Source of the DNA: a virus
IMG/VR virus record: IMGVR_UViG_3300037042_002796
Coordinates: 1-45,153 of that record
DNA length: 45,153 nucleotides
Direction: 5' to 3' (one strand)
This document shows, in pieces, positions 9,444-16,376 of this stretch. The translations under genes were made by a program, and so were the position numbers. How positions within the stretch are numbered: position 1 is the first letter of the stretch; every line of letters starts with the position of its first letter. The notes under the pieces were generated by a model that saw only the letters and a program-made list of their open reading frames with translations, did not search any database and had not been told where the DNA came from.

Positions 9444-10501
9444 TACGTTTTGCTCACTCCATACATATAAATAGAACCGCTGGTAATATTACCTGTTACA
9501 AATCGGAATCTTACTCCTGTAACAGCCGCTGCTGACACTCTTCGAGCCGCAAGATATTGAAACACAAGTGCTCCTGAGGCATTGATGACACTAAAGTTAC
9601 CTGTGAAGTTTGTGTGACCGGTGCCTGATGGGTTATACAGGGTCATTTCACCACTTAGTGCCTCTCCTGTTGCATTGCCTACTCCGGTACCCAAATTAAT
9701 AGAATCGTCTGCGTTGTCTCCGACTTGAACGTCTGCGGCGCTCGAGTTTAATCCGCCGAAAACCCATTCATAGTCACTTGCGCCTGTATCCCAGTTAGTA
9801 TTATCGGCAGACGTTAAAACCTCTAGGCGCGTATTATCTGTGGCAGGTATTATATCGTTTAATATAAAAATTACTTTGCTATAGTCTCCTATTGCAGTAA
9901 AATCTAGTTTGGCGCTGGTGCTTGCGGTTTGAGAAGATATGAATCGTACTGCTCCTAGATTTCCTATGCTTTGAGCCGTTACGTATCTGTATGCATCACT
10001 GTTGGAAGTGTCTTTAATTAGAACCTTGTCGTCGGTTGCGACTGTTGCGCTGGCCGGAGTGGCTAATGTGGTAGCGTTACTTCCTGCACTGGCTGTCACA
10101 TCTCCTGTCAAAGCTGCTCTTGATAATAAGGGAGTACTATCGGTATATACTAGTGTAGTATCTACCATGCCGCCTACGGCGTCTTGTGCTTGCTCATCGG
10201 AGTATGCCGCTAAATCTGCAACGCTCTGTGCTGTGACGTATTTTAATGCGTCGCTATCACTGGTATCTTTTATGAGGACTTTATCATTTGTTGCCACAGT
10301 GACGTTGGACGGGGTATCTATTCTCCAGGTATCCCCAGAAGAGGAAACTGTGATGTCTCCTTTGTCCCCGTCAGTAATCGACAGTGTTCCTACTGTTAGT
10401 CTACCTGTAGTTCCATTGACTTTTTCCCCTAAAACTGTGTCGCCTGCTTCTAATGTTCCTACACTGGCTAATTGATTATATTTAACTGGGTCTACGGCCA
10501 T
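9443..10501 (-). CDS. Fibre-like structural protein sharing a module with the main fibre (352 aa)
   Basis: Residues about 35-175 consist of fibre-type repeats (DGDKGDITVSSSG, TVATDDKVLIKDTS twice, RAALTGDVTASAG) that also occur in the 791-residue fibre. The C-terminal 170 residues form a separate beta-rich domain with segments such as FLQYLAARRV-like and FRFVTGNITSGSIYMYG, reminiscent of carbohydrate-binding or fibre-tip domains. Placement directly upstream of the adaptor suggests a neck-attached appendage. I cannot say whether both fibres sit on the same virion site. Confidence 0.65.
   Translation of the reverse strand: MAVDPVKYNQLASVGTLEAGDTVLGEKVNGTTGRLTVGTLSITDGDKGDITVSSSGDTWRIDTPSNVTVATNDKVLIKDTSDSDALKYVTAQSVADLAAYSDEQAQDAVGGMVDTTLVYTDSTPLLSRAALTGDVTASAGSNATTLATPASATVATDDKVLIKDTSNSDAYRYVTAQSIGNLGAVRFISSQTASTSAKLDFTAIGDYSKVIFILNDIIPATDNTRLEVLTSADNTNWDTGASDYEWVFGGLNSSAADVQVGDNADDSINLGTGVGNATGEALSGEMTLYNPSGTGHTNFTGNFSVINASGALVFQYLAARRVSAAAVTGVRFRFVTGNITSGSIYMYGVSKT
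9968..10190 (-). repeat. Fibre module, copy 2
   Basis: This is the counterpart of the module at 5480-5713. Within the same protein a third, shorter partial unit (TVATNDKVLIKDTS) occurs near residue 68, so the module is itself an internal repeat. Confidence 0.75.
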
Positions 10502-10512
10502 GCTTTTTCCTT

Positions 10513-10881
10513 TTAAGAGACGGATATATAGACGTCTTCGTCTTGGCTCAATGTAATTATCTGTTCGTCGCTTTGAGACGTACTGATATATAGATAACTG
10601 CTTATTTGTTCTACTGTCTGAGCTTCTAGGTCATATATCGGAGCTGAATTTTCAACGTTTGTGTGATTTATTCTGGTCCACGGAATATTTTTTTCAACTG
10701 TTACTTTGTATGGGATTAAACCTGGGTCGACCTTATCTGCGTCTTTTGGACAAACAATTAAGCCTCCGCGTCCCGTATAAGTCGAGAGCTTAGAGGCTTC
10801 TGAAGCGTAACATTTCTGTCCACATATGTCACAAAATACTACCCAGTCTCCTATCCTTCCTGGGCTAAATCTATCTGCCAT
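10513..10881 (-). CDS. CxxC zinc-binding phage structural-region protein (122 aa)
   Basis: Starting at the ATG at 10881, the protein begins MADRFSPGRIGDWVVFCDICG and has Cys pairs CDIC and a later VCPKD, like the short phage family with the pattern CDICG...VCP.D next to tail genes. The frame is open further upstream (to 11007), but that stretch lies in the structured RNA-A region and has an unlike composition, so I prefer 10881. No strong Shine-Dalgarno precedes it. The C-terminal half is acidic and specific to this phage. Function unknown. Confidence 0.6.
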   Translation of the reverse strand: MADRFSPGRIGDWVVFCDICGQKCYASEASKLSTYTGRGGLIVCPKDADKVDPGLIPYKVTVEKNIPWTRINHTNVENSAPIYDLEAQTVEQISSYLYISTSQSDEQIITLSQDEDVYISVS

Positions 10882-10954
10882 GTTAGATGTCCATATGAGG
10901 TGGAGGGGAAGCAGTACACATTTTCTAGAGAGTTTTAGCGTAGTTCCCCTATAA

Positions 10955-11256
10955 GAATTGCTCCCTAGGAGGGAGCTCAGGACTAGTTTTAGGAGTGATT
11001 TAGTCACACTCTAGACAATTCCTATTGTCTTTCCCCTGTGTCGTTCGAGGAACCCCGGAGCATTTCTTATCGCCGTGCTCACTGGCGCGTTAGTTACCTA
11101 ACAGTTTTGCTACACCACGTAGCTAGTTTCATCTGAGGCGCGCTTTCCTCTCCTCCGGACTTAGATGATTAGCCCGCCGGTATTGATTTGTGCTTAACTA
11201 GATGGAACCTAGTCATAGGCATACCCGGAGTTCACTGGACGTTTCAGACCAGTTAT
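10955..11256 (-). ncRNA. Candidate structured RNA-A (about 300 nt)
   Basis: A GC-rich non-coding stretch is preceded by a dedicated promoter (11263-11291). On the minus strand it can form many hairpins: 11249-11253 with 11234-11238; 11209-11213 with 11197-11201; 11119-11123 with 11109-11113; 11098-11102 with 11089-11093, closed by a GUAA GNRA tetraloop; 11076-11080 with 11058-11062; and 11024-11030 with 11013-11019. Longer-range stems are 11225-11230 with 11153-11158 and 11139-11143 with 11085-11089. A 6-bp hairpin at 10960-10976 followed by AATTCTTAT may be the 3' end. I do not recognise the family, and the structure is read by eye. The ends are estimates. Confidence 0.65.
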
Positions 11257-11262
11257 ACCTTT

Positions 11263-11291
11263 ATCATAGACTACTTATTATATTTTGTCAA
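11263..11291 (-). promoter_or_regulatory. Sigma70 promoter for RNA-A
   Basis: Reading the minus strand, the -35 is TTGACA (11291-11286), the spacer is 17 bp, and the -10 is TATGAT (11268-11263). The expected start is near 11256. No credible protein start follows for about 370 bases, so the promoter appears to serve an RNA as well as boosting downstream tail genes. Confidence 0.8.
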
Positions 11292-11311
11292 GTCTTAACT
11301 CAGGTATTTTT

Positions 11312-11701
11312 TCAATTCTGGCATATTTTAATTATGACGCTAACTTCGTCTCCTGAGTCTAGAGCGGTCGTAGTCAATAATAAGTCCCCTGTAGCTCCAG
11401 TTCCGTTAGGGTTGCCTATTCCCCCGAACGATTCAAAGCACCAATATCCTCCGTTAGCGGGATTTAACACTATTGCTGGTGAGTCAGTGTTTTGGTCCCA
11501 TTCTAATCGCACGTTGCAGTCTGAACCTGATACCCACACTTCTGTTAAACGACCTTTGGTCGTGTCTGCGATAAATGCAGAATTGTCATAAACCAATAGG
11601 TCTGATTCTTCTGTCCCGTCTGATACTATATGAATATGACGTACAATTGTCTTATCCCTGCTACTTCCTAATATTGTTCTTTGTGTTACAGTGTTTGCCA
11701 C
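11312..11701 (-). CDS. Hypothetical late structural protein (129 aa)
   Basis: This small protein is probably all-beta, with Gly/Asn/Thr-rich turns (NPANGGYWCFESFGGIGNPN) and strands such as EVSVIIKICQN at the end. It looks like a virion decoration or appendage subunit. It lies between the frameshifted small gene and RNA-A in the late operon. I recognise no family. The start ATG at 11701 is followed by a normal soluble N-terminus. Confidence 0.6.
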   Translation of the reverse strand: MANTVTQRTILGSSRDKTIVRHIHIVSDGTEESDLLVYDNSAFIADTTKGRLTEVWVSGSDCNVRLEWDQNTDSPAIVLNPANGGYWCFESFGGIGNPNGTGATGDLLLTTTALDSGDEVSVIIKICQN

Positions 11702-11712
11702 GCTGTGTTCTC

Positions 11713-11860
11713 CTAAATGTAATATCCTAAAATTGTAGCGAAAACATCGTCGTCGCTTGTCTTTCCTACTACAAATCTCCCTTCGCTTACCTCAATGTTG
11801 ATTCCTGTAATCACTGTTTGACTACTTTGTGCTATTTGGGTTAAAAGACCTGAGTTTCAT
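11713..11860 (-). pseudogene. Small late gene with an apparent 1-base frameshift
   Basis: A strong ribosome site (GAGGAAGTAA) precedes ATG at 11860, but that frame stops after 12 codons. If one base of the four-T run (minus strand, 11846-11843) is removed, the frame continues for 48 residues, MKLRSLTQIAQSSQTVITG... ending ATILGYYI, to a stop at 11715-11713. The downstream part reads like real protein (GINIEVSEGRFVVGK). This may be a sequencing or assembly indel, a natural mutation, or a programmed +1 shift. The family is unknown. Confidence 0.55.
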
Positions 11861-11901
11861 TTACTTCCTCAAAATATGGGCCTCCTAAGAGGCCTTCAAT
11901 A

Positions 11902-12843
11902 CTATGCGTCTGTAGATGCGGTAGTGTTAATTAACATGGCTTTTTCGCCAGCTAAGTTACAAACATAAATTGGGTCAAACAGGTGGAAAGTTGCTCCTGT
12001 TACAGACTCTGTGATGTTTGCTGCGTTGTCCGTTAACATGAAGTTAAGGTTTGGACCTATCTTGCCGGTTGTACCTGTGATGGTATCCTTAATCGCGATG
12101 TCAGCGGCGTTCTTTGTCCATATGTATCCTTCACTGATGTCTACGTCTACAGCGGCTGTAGTTCGGATGTCAATGCCTGCTACTGCAAAGTTGCCTACAA
12201 TCTTGAAATTTTTAATTATTGGATTGTCCATTCCTACTAATGCGATAGCACTATTAGCTCCTGCCGCGGCTGCTCCATTGTGAAAATAATTCTCAATACA
12301 CAGTCTGTCTGCGTTAGCGTCTGCTAAGATAACATCGGTTGCTTGTCCAGTTACGTCTCGGTATTCACAATTCAATATAGTGCAGTCAGCTGCATTGATA
12401 TCGATTGGAGCTACTAACGCATCTACTCCGCCTGTAAACAACATGTTAACTAGTGATACGTTAGCTGCGTCTACGTCCATATCCGCAGTTGTCGCAGTAG
12501 TGAAATTGACTCGGGCTCTTAGTGAACCTTGTCCTAACCCTATGACCGCTACTCCTGCTACATCTAAATCTAATCCTGCGGCTGCCGTAACTGTTTCTAC
12601 GTGGCCGGGCATTACGAAGATTATGTCGCCTCTAGATGCAGTACATCTACCTACTGCGTAGTCGATTGAAGCGAACGGGCGTTTGTATGTACCGTCGTTT
12701 CCGTTAGAACCTGCGACTCCGCCTTTGGCTAGCACACTAGAGTTATTCACAAAGAATACTTCTCCAGGGTGTGCAACTTGTAAAGGCATCCCTCTAATTA
12801 CTATTCCCTCGGCAAAGCCGTTTGGATAGCTTGATTTTCCCAT
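11902..12843 (-). CDS. Parallel beta-helix virion protein (313 aa)
   Basis: After about 45 N-terminal residues (GEVFFVNNSS), the sequence has the pattern GTYKRPFASIDYAVGRC...GDIIFVMPGHVE, which is typical of pectin-lyase-like right-handed beta-helix proteins. Ladder-like repeats follow (VSLVNMLFTGG, CTILNCEYRDV, RLCIENYFHNG, PIIKNFKIVGN). No catalytic polysaccharide-lyase signature is evident. It follows the capsid gene after a stable hairpin, so it may be a capsid decoration or a neck appendage rather than a tailspike. The start has an AGGAG-type ribosome site (TTAGGAGATAAAA). Confidence 0.65.
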   Translation of the reverse strand: MGKSSYPNGFAEGIVIRGMPLQVAHPGEVFFVNNSSVLAKGGVAGSNGNDGTYKRPFASIDYAVGRCTASRGDIIFVMPGHVETVTAAAGLDLDVAGVAVIGLGQGSLRARVNFTTATTADMDVDAANVSLVNMLFTGGVDALVAPIDINAADCTILNCEYRDVTGQATDVILADANADRLCIENYFHNGAAAAGANSAIALVGMDNPIIKNFKIVGNFAVAGIDIRTTAAVDVDISEGYIWTKNAADIAIKDTITGTTGKIGPNLNFMLTDNAANITESVTGATFHLFDPIYVCNLAGEKAMLINTTASTDA

Positions 12844-12859
12844 TTTTATCTCCTAATTA

Positions 12860-12900
12860 ACCCCTGTGGGGTGAACTACCTAGATTAACCAGGTAGTTCA
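12860..12900. promoter_or_regulatory. Stable hairpins after the capsid gene
   Basis: A 10-bp perfect stem with a 9-base loop (12872-12881 with 12891-12900) is followed on the minus strand by a small ACCCC/GGGGT hairpin (12860-12872). There is no U-run on the minus strand, so this is more likely a partial terminator, attenuator or mRNA-processing/stability element that sets capsid expression high. The arm sequence AACTACCT also occurs near the late promoters at 21.3 kb. Confidence 0.6.
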
Positions 12901-12914
12901 AATTTAATTGTTTG

Positions 12915-13835
12915 TTACGCTCCGAATGAACCGGCAATACCTCTCCAGTCATTGAACAACATACGATACCGTTCGTAAATACTAACGATTAAATCGAAAG
13001 TATAGGGGTCGGTATGTTCTTGTCGTTGTAGACCTTTGCGGTTAACTTCTACGAGAGAGTCTTCAGCATCAGTAGTAACGAACCAGCTGTCTGAATCAGA
13101 CAAGTGTTTCCATACTACGTAATCTTTAACTACTCCGCTTTTGTTAATTGCGTTCAAGTCGTTATCTGCGGTGCCTGTTCTAAGCTTAGAATCCAATACT
13201 CGGCAAGCTTCGAATTGCAGTTGAGAAGGGACTACGAGGTAGTTTGCGTTGTACATTGATTTCAAACCGTCTGGATTTAAGAACCCATCGATAAGAATAA
13301 TCATTTGTTCCAAAGCATCTTCGGAAAAGTCTGCGTCAGTAGCTGCACGGTTTGCACTGGTTCCACCTGCTTGTAACGGATGGTCAGTAGCGATAAGCAC
13401 TTTGCCGTCTGGACCTGTTTCACCTGAAGTGATTGCGTTGTTAAAGATTTCTGCACGTTTAACTTCTTTGGTATAAACCAAGGATTTAGCAATTTCTTTA
13501 GAGATACGAGGCAATACTTCTTCGATTACGTTATCGTCGATAGATTCCATAGTCATACGAGCAGCTTTCACAAATGTGTGAATTGCCCATCGAGTATTGG
13601 ACTCTTGGTCGAGAGAATCGTAGGAGATGGCAGAACCTTCACCTTTACGTGATGCTTCGCCCATTCCGGCCAGAGTGATGGCTTCATAGAAACCTTTCTC
13701 ATTGCTGGATTTCTTGGTGAACAATTTATCACCAACCATGCCGTATATCTTGTTTAAATGCGTTACTTGGTCATCTACGCCATACTGAAGGGCACGAGGT
13801 ATACTACCAGTTGTAAATCTTCCTGAATTAGCCAT
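12915..13835 (-). CDS. Major capsid protein (306 aa)
   Basis: It follows the scaffold and decoration genes and resembles HK97-fold capsid proteins of the Mu gpT-like type. Features are an N-terminal arm, an E-loop-like region (KKSSNEKGFYEAITLAGMGEAS), a spine-helix region (ISKEIAKSLVYTKEVKRAEIFNNA), the segment LIATDHPLQAGG, and a C-terminal domain ending YERYRMLFNDWRGIAG. Its length is on the short side for the fold. It overlaps the upstream decoration gene by one base. It is the most abundant virion protein expected, consistent with the RNA hairpin directly behind it. Confidence 0.85.
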   Translation of the reverse strand: MANSGRFTTGSIPRALQYGVDDQVTHLNKIYGMVGDKLFTKKSSNEKGFYEAITLAGMGEASRKGEGSAISYDSLDQESNTRWAIHTFVKAARMTMESIDDNVIEEVLPRISKEIAKSLVYTKEVKRAEIFNNAITSGETGPDGKVLIATDHPLQAGGTSANRAATDADFSEDALEQMIILIDGFLNPDGLKSMYNANYLVVPSQLQFEACRVLDSKLRTGTADNDLNAINKSGVVKDYVVWKHLSDSDSWFVTTDAEDSLVEVNRKGLQRQEHTDPYTFDLIVSIYERYRMLFNDWRGIAGSFGA

Positions 13836-14440
13836 TATTCTGCTACTCCTGCTACGCCTGCGTCATTGAACGCTTGGTTTTGGTTAATACATACTAGGAC
13901 GTCTTGGTTTGCTACGCCTACTTCGTTGCTAGGCTTGTCCACAAATCCAATGATTCTTAGCTGTAACCCTGCTGTAGCTGCTGCGGTACTGGAATCTACT
14001 TCCATAGCAGATAGGCCTGTGATAGTGCTTCCAGAGCCCACTACGAGGTCCGCGTTGGTTCCAATTGAGGCTACAGTCAACGTTTCTGTGTCGTCGTCTG
14101 CTTGCATGCGGTATACATCTAGAGGATGTGCTGGTTTAACCATACAGTACATTGCAGTTGAAGCTGGACGGTGTCTTCTGCCCAAGTCCATACCGGATGC
14201 TACTGTGTGTTGTTGGAATCCCATTATGACACCGAAAATCGGGTCTGTAGCTGCTGCTTGAATTACTGCAGGAGCGTATGGGCCTCCGTTAATTTTAACT
14301 GAATCTAAATCCGCTAGTTTAACTGCATCGCCTACGAAAGTAGCTGTAGCGTTACCACTAGGGATGACACATAAAATACAGTTTGATTGACTGTTATCTT
14401 CATGTAATGCGAGCCCGTAAGCTGCGTCTACGTTTGCCAT
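13835..14440 (-). CDS. Probable head decoration protein (201 aa)
   Basis: Placed between scaffold and capsid, the protein is beta-rich with many Ala/Val/Thr (NATATFVGDAVKL, PIFGVIMGFQQH, SIGTNADLVVGSGST). This type of gene is found just before the capsid gene in phages with Mu-like capsids and is thought to be a head decoration or stabilizing protein. A good start with a ribosome site (AAAAGGACATAAACA) precedes the ATG at 14440. The assignment rests on position and composition. Confidence 0.6.
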   Translation of the reverse strand: MANVDAAYGLALHEDNSQSNCILCVIPSGNATATFVGDAVKLADLDSVKINGGPYAPAVIQAAATDPIFGVIMGFQQHTVASGMDLGRRHRPASTAMYCMVKPAHPLDVYRMQADDDTETLTVASIGTNADLVVGSGSTITGLSAMEVDSSTAAATAGLQLRIIGFVDKPSNEVGVANQDVLVCINQNQAFNDAGVAGVAE

Positions 14441-14457
14441 TGTTTATGTCCTTTTGT

Positions 14458-14901
14458 TTAATCGAATGAAACTTCTGAACCACGTGTAATAATTTCATTT
14501 CCCTTTCTAGTGATAGTCTCACCATTTTTTCGTGAATTTTGCATGCTCAGATTTTCTCTGGCTTGCTTTTTCTTCAACTGGTTTTCATCAAATTGGGTTT
14601 TCAGAATCCTCATAAGAATCTGCTTGTGCCCACAACTAGTCGTGGAAATACAAAAATCAGGTCTGAGCTTGCTCTCTTTCGAGTTGGCTGTAAACACTCT
14701 GTCGTCCTTCAGTACACCTGTTGTTTCAATAGGTTCCCATCCGGCATCTATATAGCGTTCAATTCGCTTGGCACCCTCTGTTTTGTAGTCCATTATTACA
14801 TTTTTGTAATGATATGCTGGGTCTTGATCTACCCATTGTAAAATATCATTTACGTCTAATTCAGGTCGAAATTGTTTTCTGAATTTATCTTTAGTACTCA
14901 T
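14458..14901 (-). CDS. Hypothetical protein in head operon (147 aa)
   Basis: A basic protein with Trp-containing segments (DILQWVDQDPAYHYKN, YIDAGWEPIET), an FCISTTSCGH stretch, and a Lys/Gln/Asn-rich C-terminal tail from about residue 115. No motif is recognised. Similar small genes lie between scaffold and capsid in many podoviruses without known role. It overlaps the scaffold gene by one base. Confidence 0.5.
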   Translation of the reverse strand: MSTKDKFRKQFRPELDVNDILQWVDQDPAYHYKNVIMDYKTEGAKRIERYIDAGWEPIETTGVLKDDRVFTANSKESKLRPDFCISTTSCGHKQILMRILKTQFDENQLKKKQARENLSMQNSRKNGETITRKGNEIITRGSEVSFD

Positions 14902-15791
14902 TATAGTTCCCCATCTCGTTTTAATCGATTAATAAATTCTGCTTCAGTTATATTTGGATTGATTCTTTTGTACACGTTATAGGTATCTCTGTGTTCCTGA
15001 GATAAACTCTTAAACGCCTTGCTTGTGCTACTTTTGTTGACTGCTGACTTATTAACTGATGATTGACTTGGGGATAAACTAGGAGGTATCTGTCCTCGCT
15101 TAGTTCCAAGTACTCTATCTGGGTACTCATACCCTAATCTTTTTTCTATCATGACTGCTACGTCATCGAGGGAATTTACTCTAACTCTTCCCGCATTTAT
15201 ATCTGCTCTGATTTCATTGTCTATTTCAACTGCTCGTTCAACGAGGTCTAAATTTCGGTCGTTGTACCAATGTTGATTTCGTGCTATAAAGTTCTCTAGT
15301 GCTGCTTGTTGACTTTGTTGTGCGTAAGCTGCTTGGTTGGATTGCTCCATATGCTCGAGTCTTGCTAACTCTCTAGTATAGTGAGCTACCCCTTCCATAT
15401 CCATATCATCTTTTGATGACACCAATCGACTGCGTATGTCTTCCTTGGCTTTTTCGTATTCCCTTTGAGCTGTTCGTTGCTGGTATTCTACTAATGCTTG
15501 GATTTCTCTATCGCGTTGGTCTACCTTCTTCTTCATCGCGTAAAGTTGTTCTAAAATCTTCCCAGTTTTGTCGAAGGATTCGGGCGACTTCCATTGTTTA
15601 GGGTCACGGCCCTGGGCAATCCATTCCTCTTTAGAAATGTGGCCGTATTTTTTCGCTCGTTCGACTACCTCTGCATCACCAGACTCTTCTTCTAACTCTT
15701 CCGGTTCCTCGTTGGATACTTCTTCTATTGCCTCTTCGGCAGTAATGAGGTCTTCTCTACTGTCTTCCTCGAAAACATGTTCCTCTTCCAT
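14901..15791 (-). CDS. Scaffolding protein (296 aa)
   Basis: The first 50 residues are extremely acidic (EEAIEEVSNEEPEELEEE). Residues 55-85 include KEEWIAQGRDPKQW, a motif frequent in phage scaffold proteins. The middle is a long charged coiled coil (about 80-165). The C-terminus is a Ser-rich linker plus a basic helical domain that would bind the coat. This is the classic layout of an internal scaffold, and it sits between portal and capsid. It likely assembles the procapsid and exits before packaging. Confidence 0.75.
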   Translation of the reverse strand: MEEEHVFEEDSREDLITAEEAIEEVSNEEPEELEEESGDAEVVERAKKYGHISKEEWIAQGRDPKQWKSPESFDKTGKILEQLYAMKKKVDQRDREIQALVEYQQRTAQREYEKAKEDIRSRLVSSKDDMDMEGVAHYTRELARLEHMEQSNQAAYAQQSQQAALENFIARNQHWYNDRNLDLVERAVEIDNEIRADINAGRVRVNSLDDVAVMIEKRLGYEYPDRVLGTKRGQIPPSLSPSQSSVNKSAVNKSSTSKAFKSLSQEHRDTYNVYKRINPNITEAEFINRLKRDGEL

Positions 15792-16141
15792 TATTTGCTC
15801 CTTACTATTAAGTCAACACTATCATCTTTTATTTTAAAGTACTCGCCATCTTGGTCTAATTTAGACGGCTTATATGCTGTAAAATAAACGAAATCCCCTA
15901 CTTTAGGTGGGTCTATTTCTACTCCGTATCTCTCTTGATATTTAGCTCCAAAAGCGTCTCTGGCCATGCTTACTATTTTTGCTCTGCTAGATGCTCCTGC
16001 AAAAGTCTTTTCTTGCATTTCTGTAAGAATTAACTTACTATCTTTCGATAGTCCTAAATCCTCTTTGACCATGTCTGAATCAATTTTCACCACTAGGGTT
16101 CCATTGATTGGTTCACAGCTTAGAATCTCAAACTCTTTCAT
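15791..16141 (-). CDS. Small beta-barrel protein, possibly GroES-like (116 aa)
   Basis: The first strand (EPINGTLVVKID), a central VSMARDAFG region, and KVGDFVYFTAYKPSKLDQDGEYFKIKDDSVDLIV recall the chaperonin-10 fold, where a GDxVxF and a late EYxIxxxxDIL pattern are typical. If true, it could partner host GroEL for capsid folding. Similarity is weak and a simple head-completion protein is the alternative. It overlaps the scaffold gene by one base. Confidence 0.4.
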   Translation of the reverse strand: MKEFEILSCEPINGTLVVKIDSDMVKEDLGLSKDSKLILTEMQEKTFAGASSRAKIVSMARDAFGAKYQERYGVEIDPPKVGDFVYFTAYKPSKLDQDGEYFKIKDDSVDLIVRSK

Positions 16142-16376
16142 ATTCTTCCTCGTCTTTGGTTAACTCTTTAATATCTTTTATCATTTGAATGGCTCTTTCG
16201 AACCCTTCTACTGCCCCAACTTTATGGGCGTAATCTACTGCTATCTTATCCGCTGAGTCATGTAGTAACAAACTTCCGTTTATCACCGACCCTTTTATAT
16301 CATTTAGTTCTTCATTGAGAAGTTTCAGCGCGTGCCTCGTTTCTCTGCTGCCTAGCCATAAGCTCCAATCGTTCAC
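16128..16376 (-). CDS. Hypothetical small helical protein (82 aa)
   Basis: The start is a GTG at 16376 preceded by an AGAGGTAGAAC ribosome site lying inside the end of the portal gene (65-bp overlap). The protein starts MNDWSLWLGSRETR and is otherwise helical, with an acidic C-terminus. Similar small genes directly after phage portals are known but not characterised. Translation is probably coupled to the portal. Confidence 0.5.
   Translation of the reverse strand: MNDWSLWLGSRETRHALKLLNEELNDIKGSVINGSLLLHDSADKIAVDYAHKVGAVEGFERAIQMIKDIKELTKDEEEYERV

Noticed and set aside
4973-10475. Long open frames on the plus strand opposite the fibre genes
   Set aside because: They mirror Thr/Ser/Ala-rich fibre codons, lack ribosome sites and give low-complexity Val/Ser/Pro proteins.
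10882-11007. Extended N-terminus for the CxxC protein
   Set aside because: The added 42 residues fall in RNA-A, begin with GTG without a ribosome site, and look unlike the rest of the protein.
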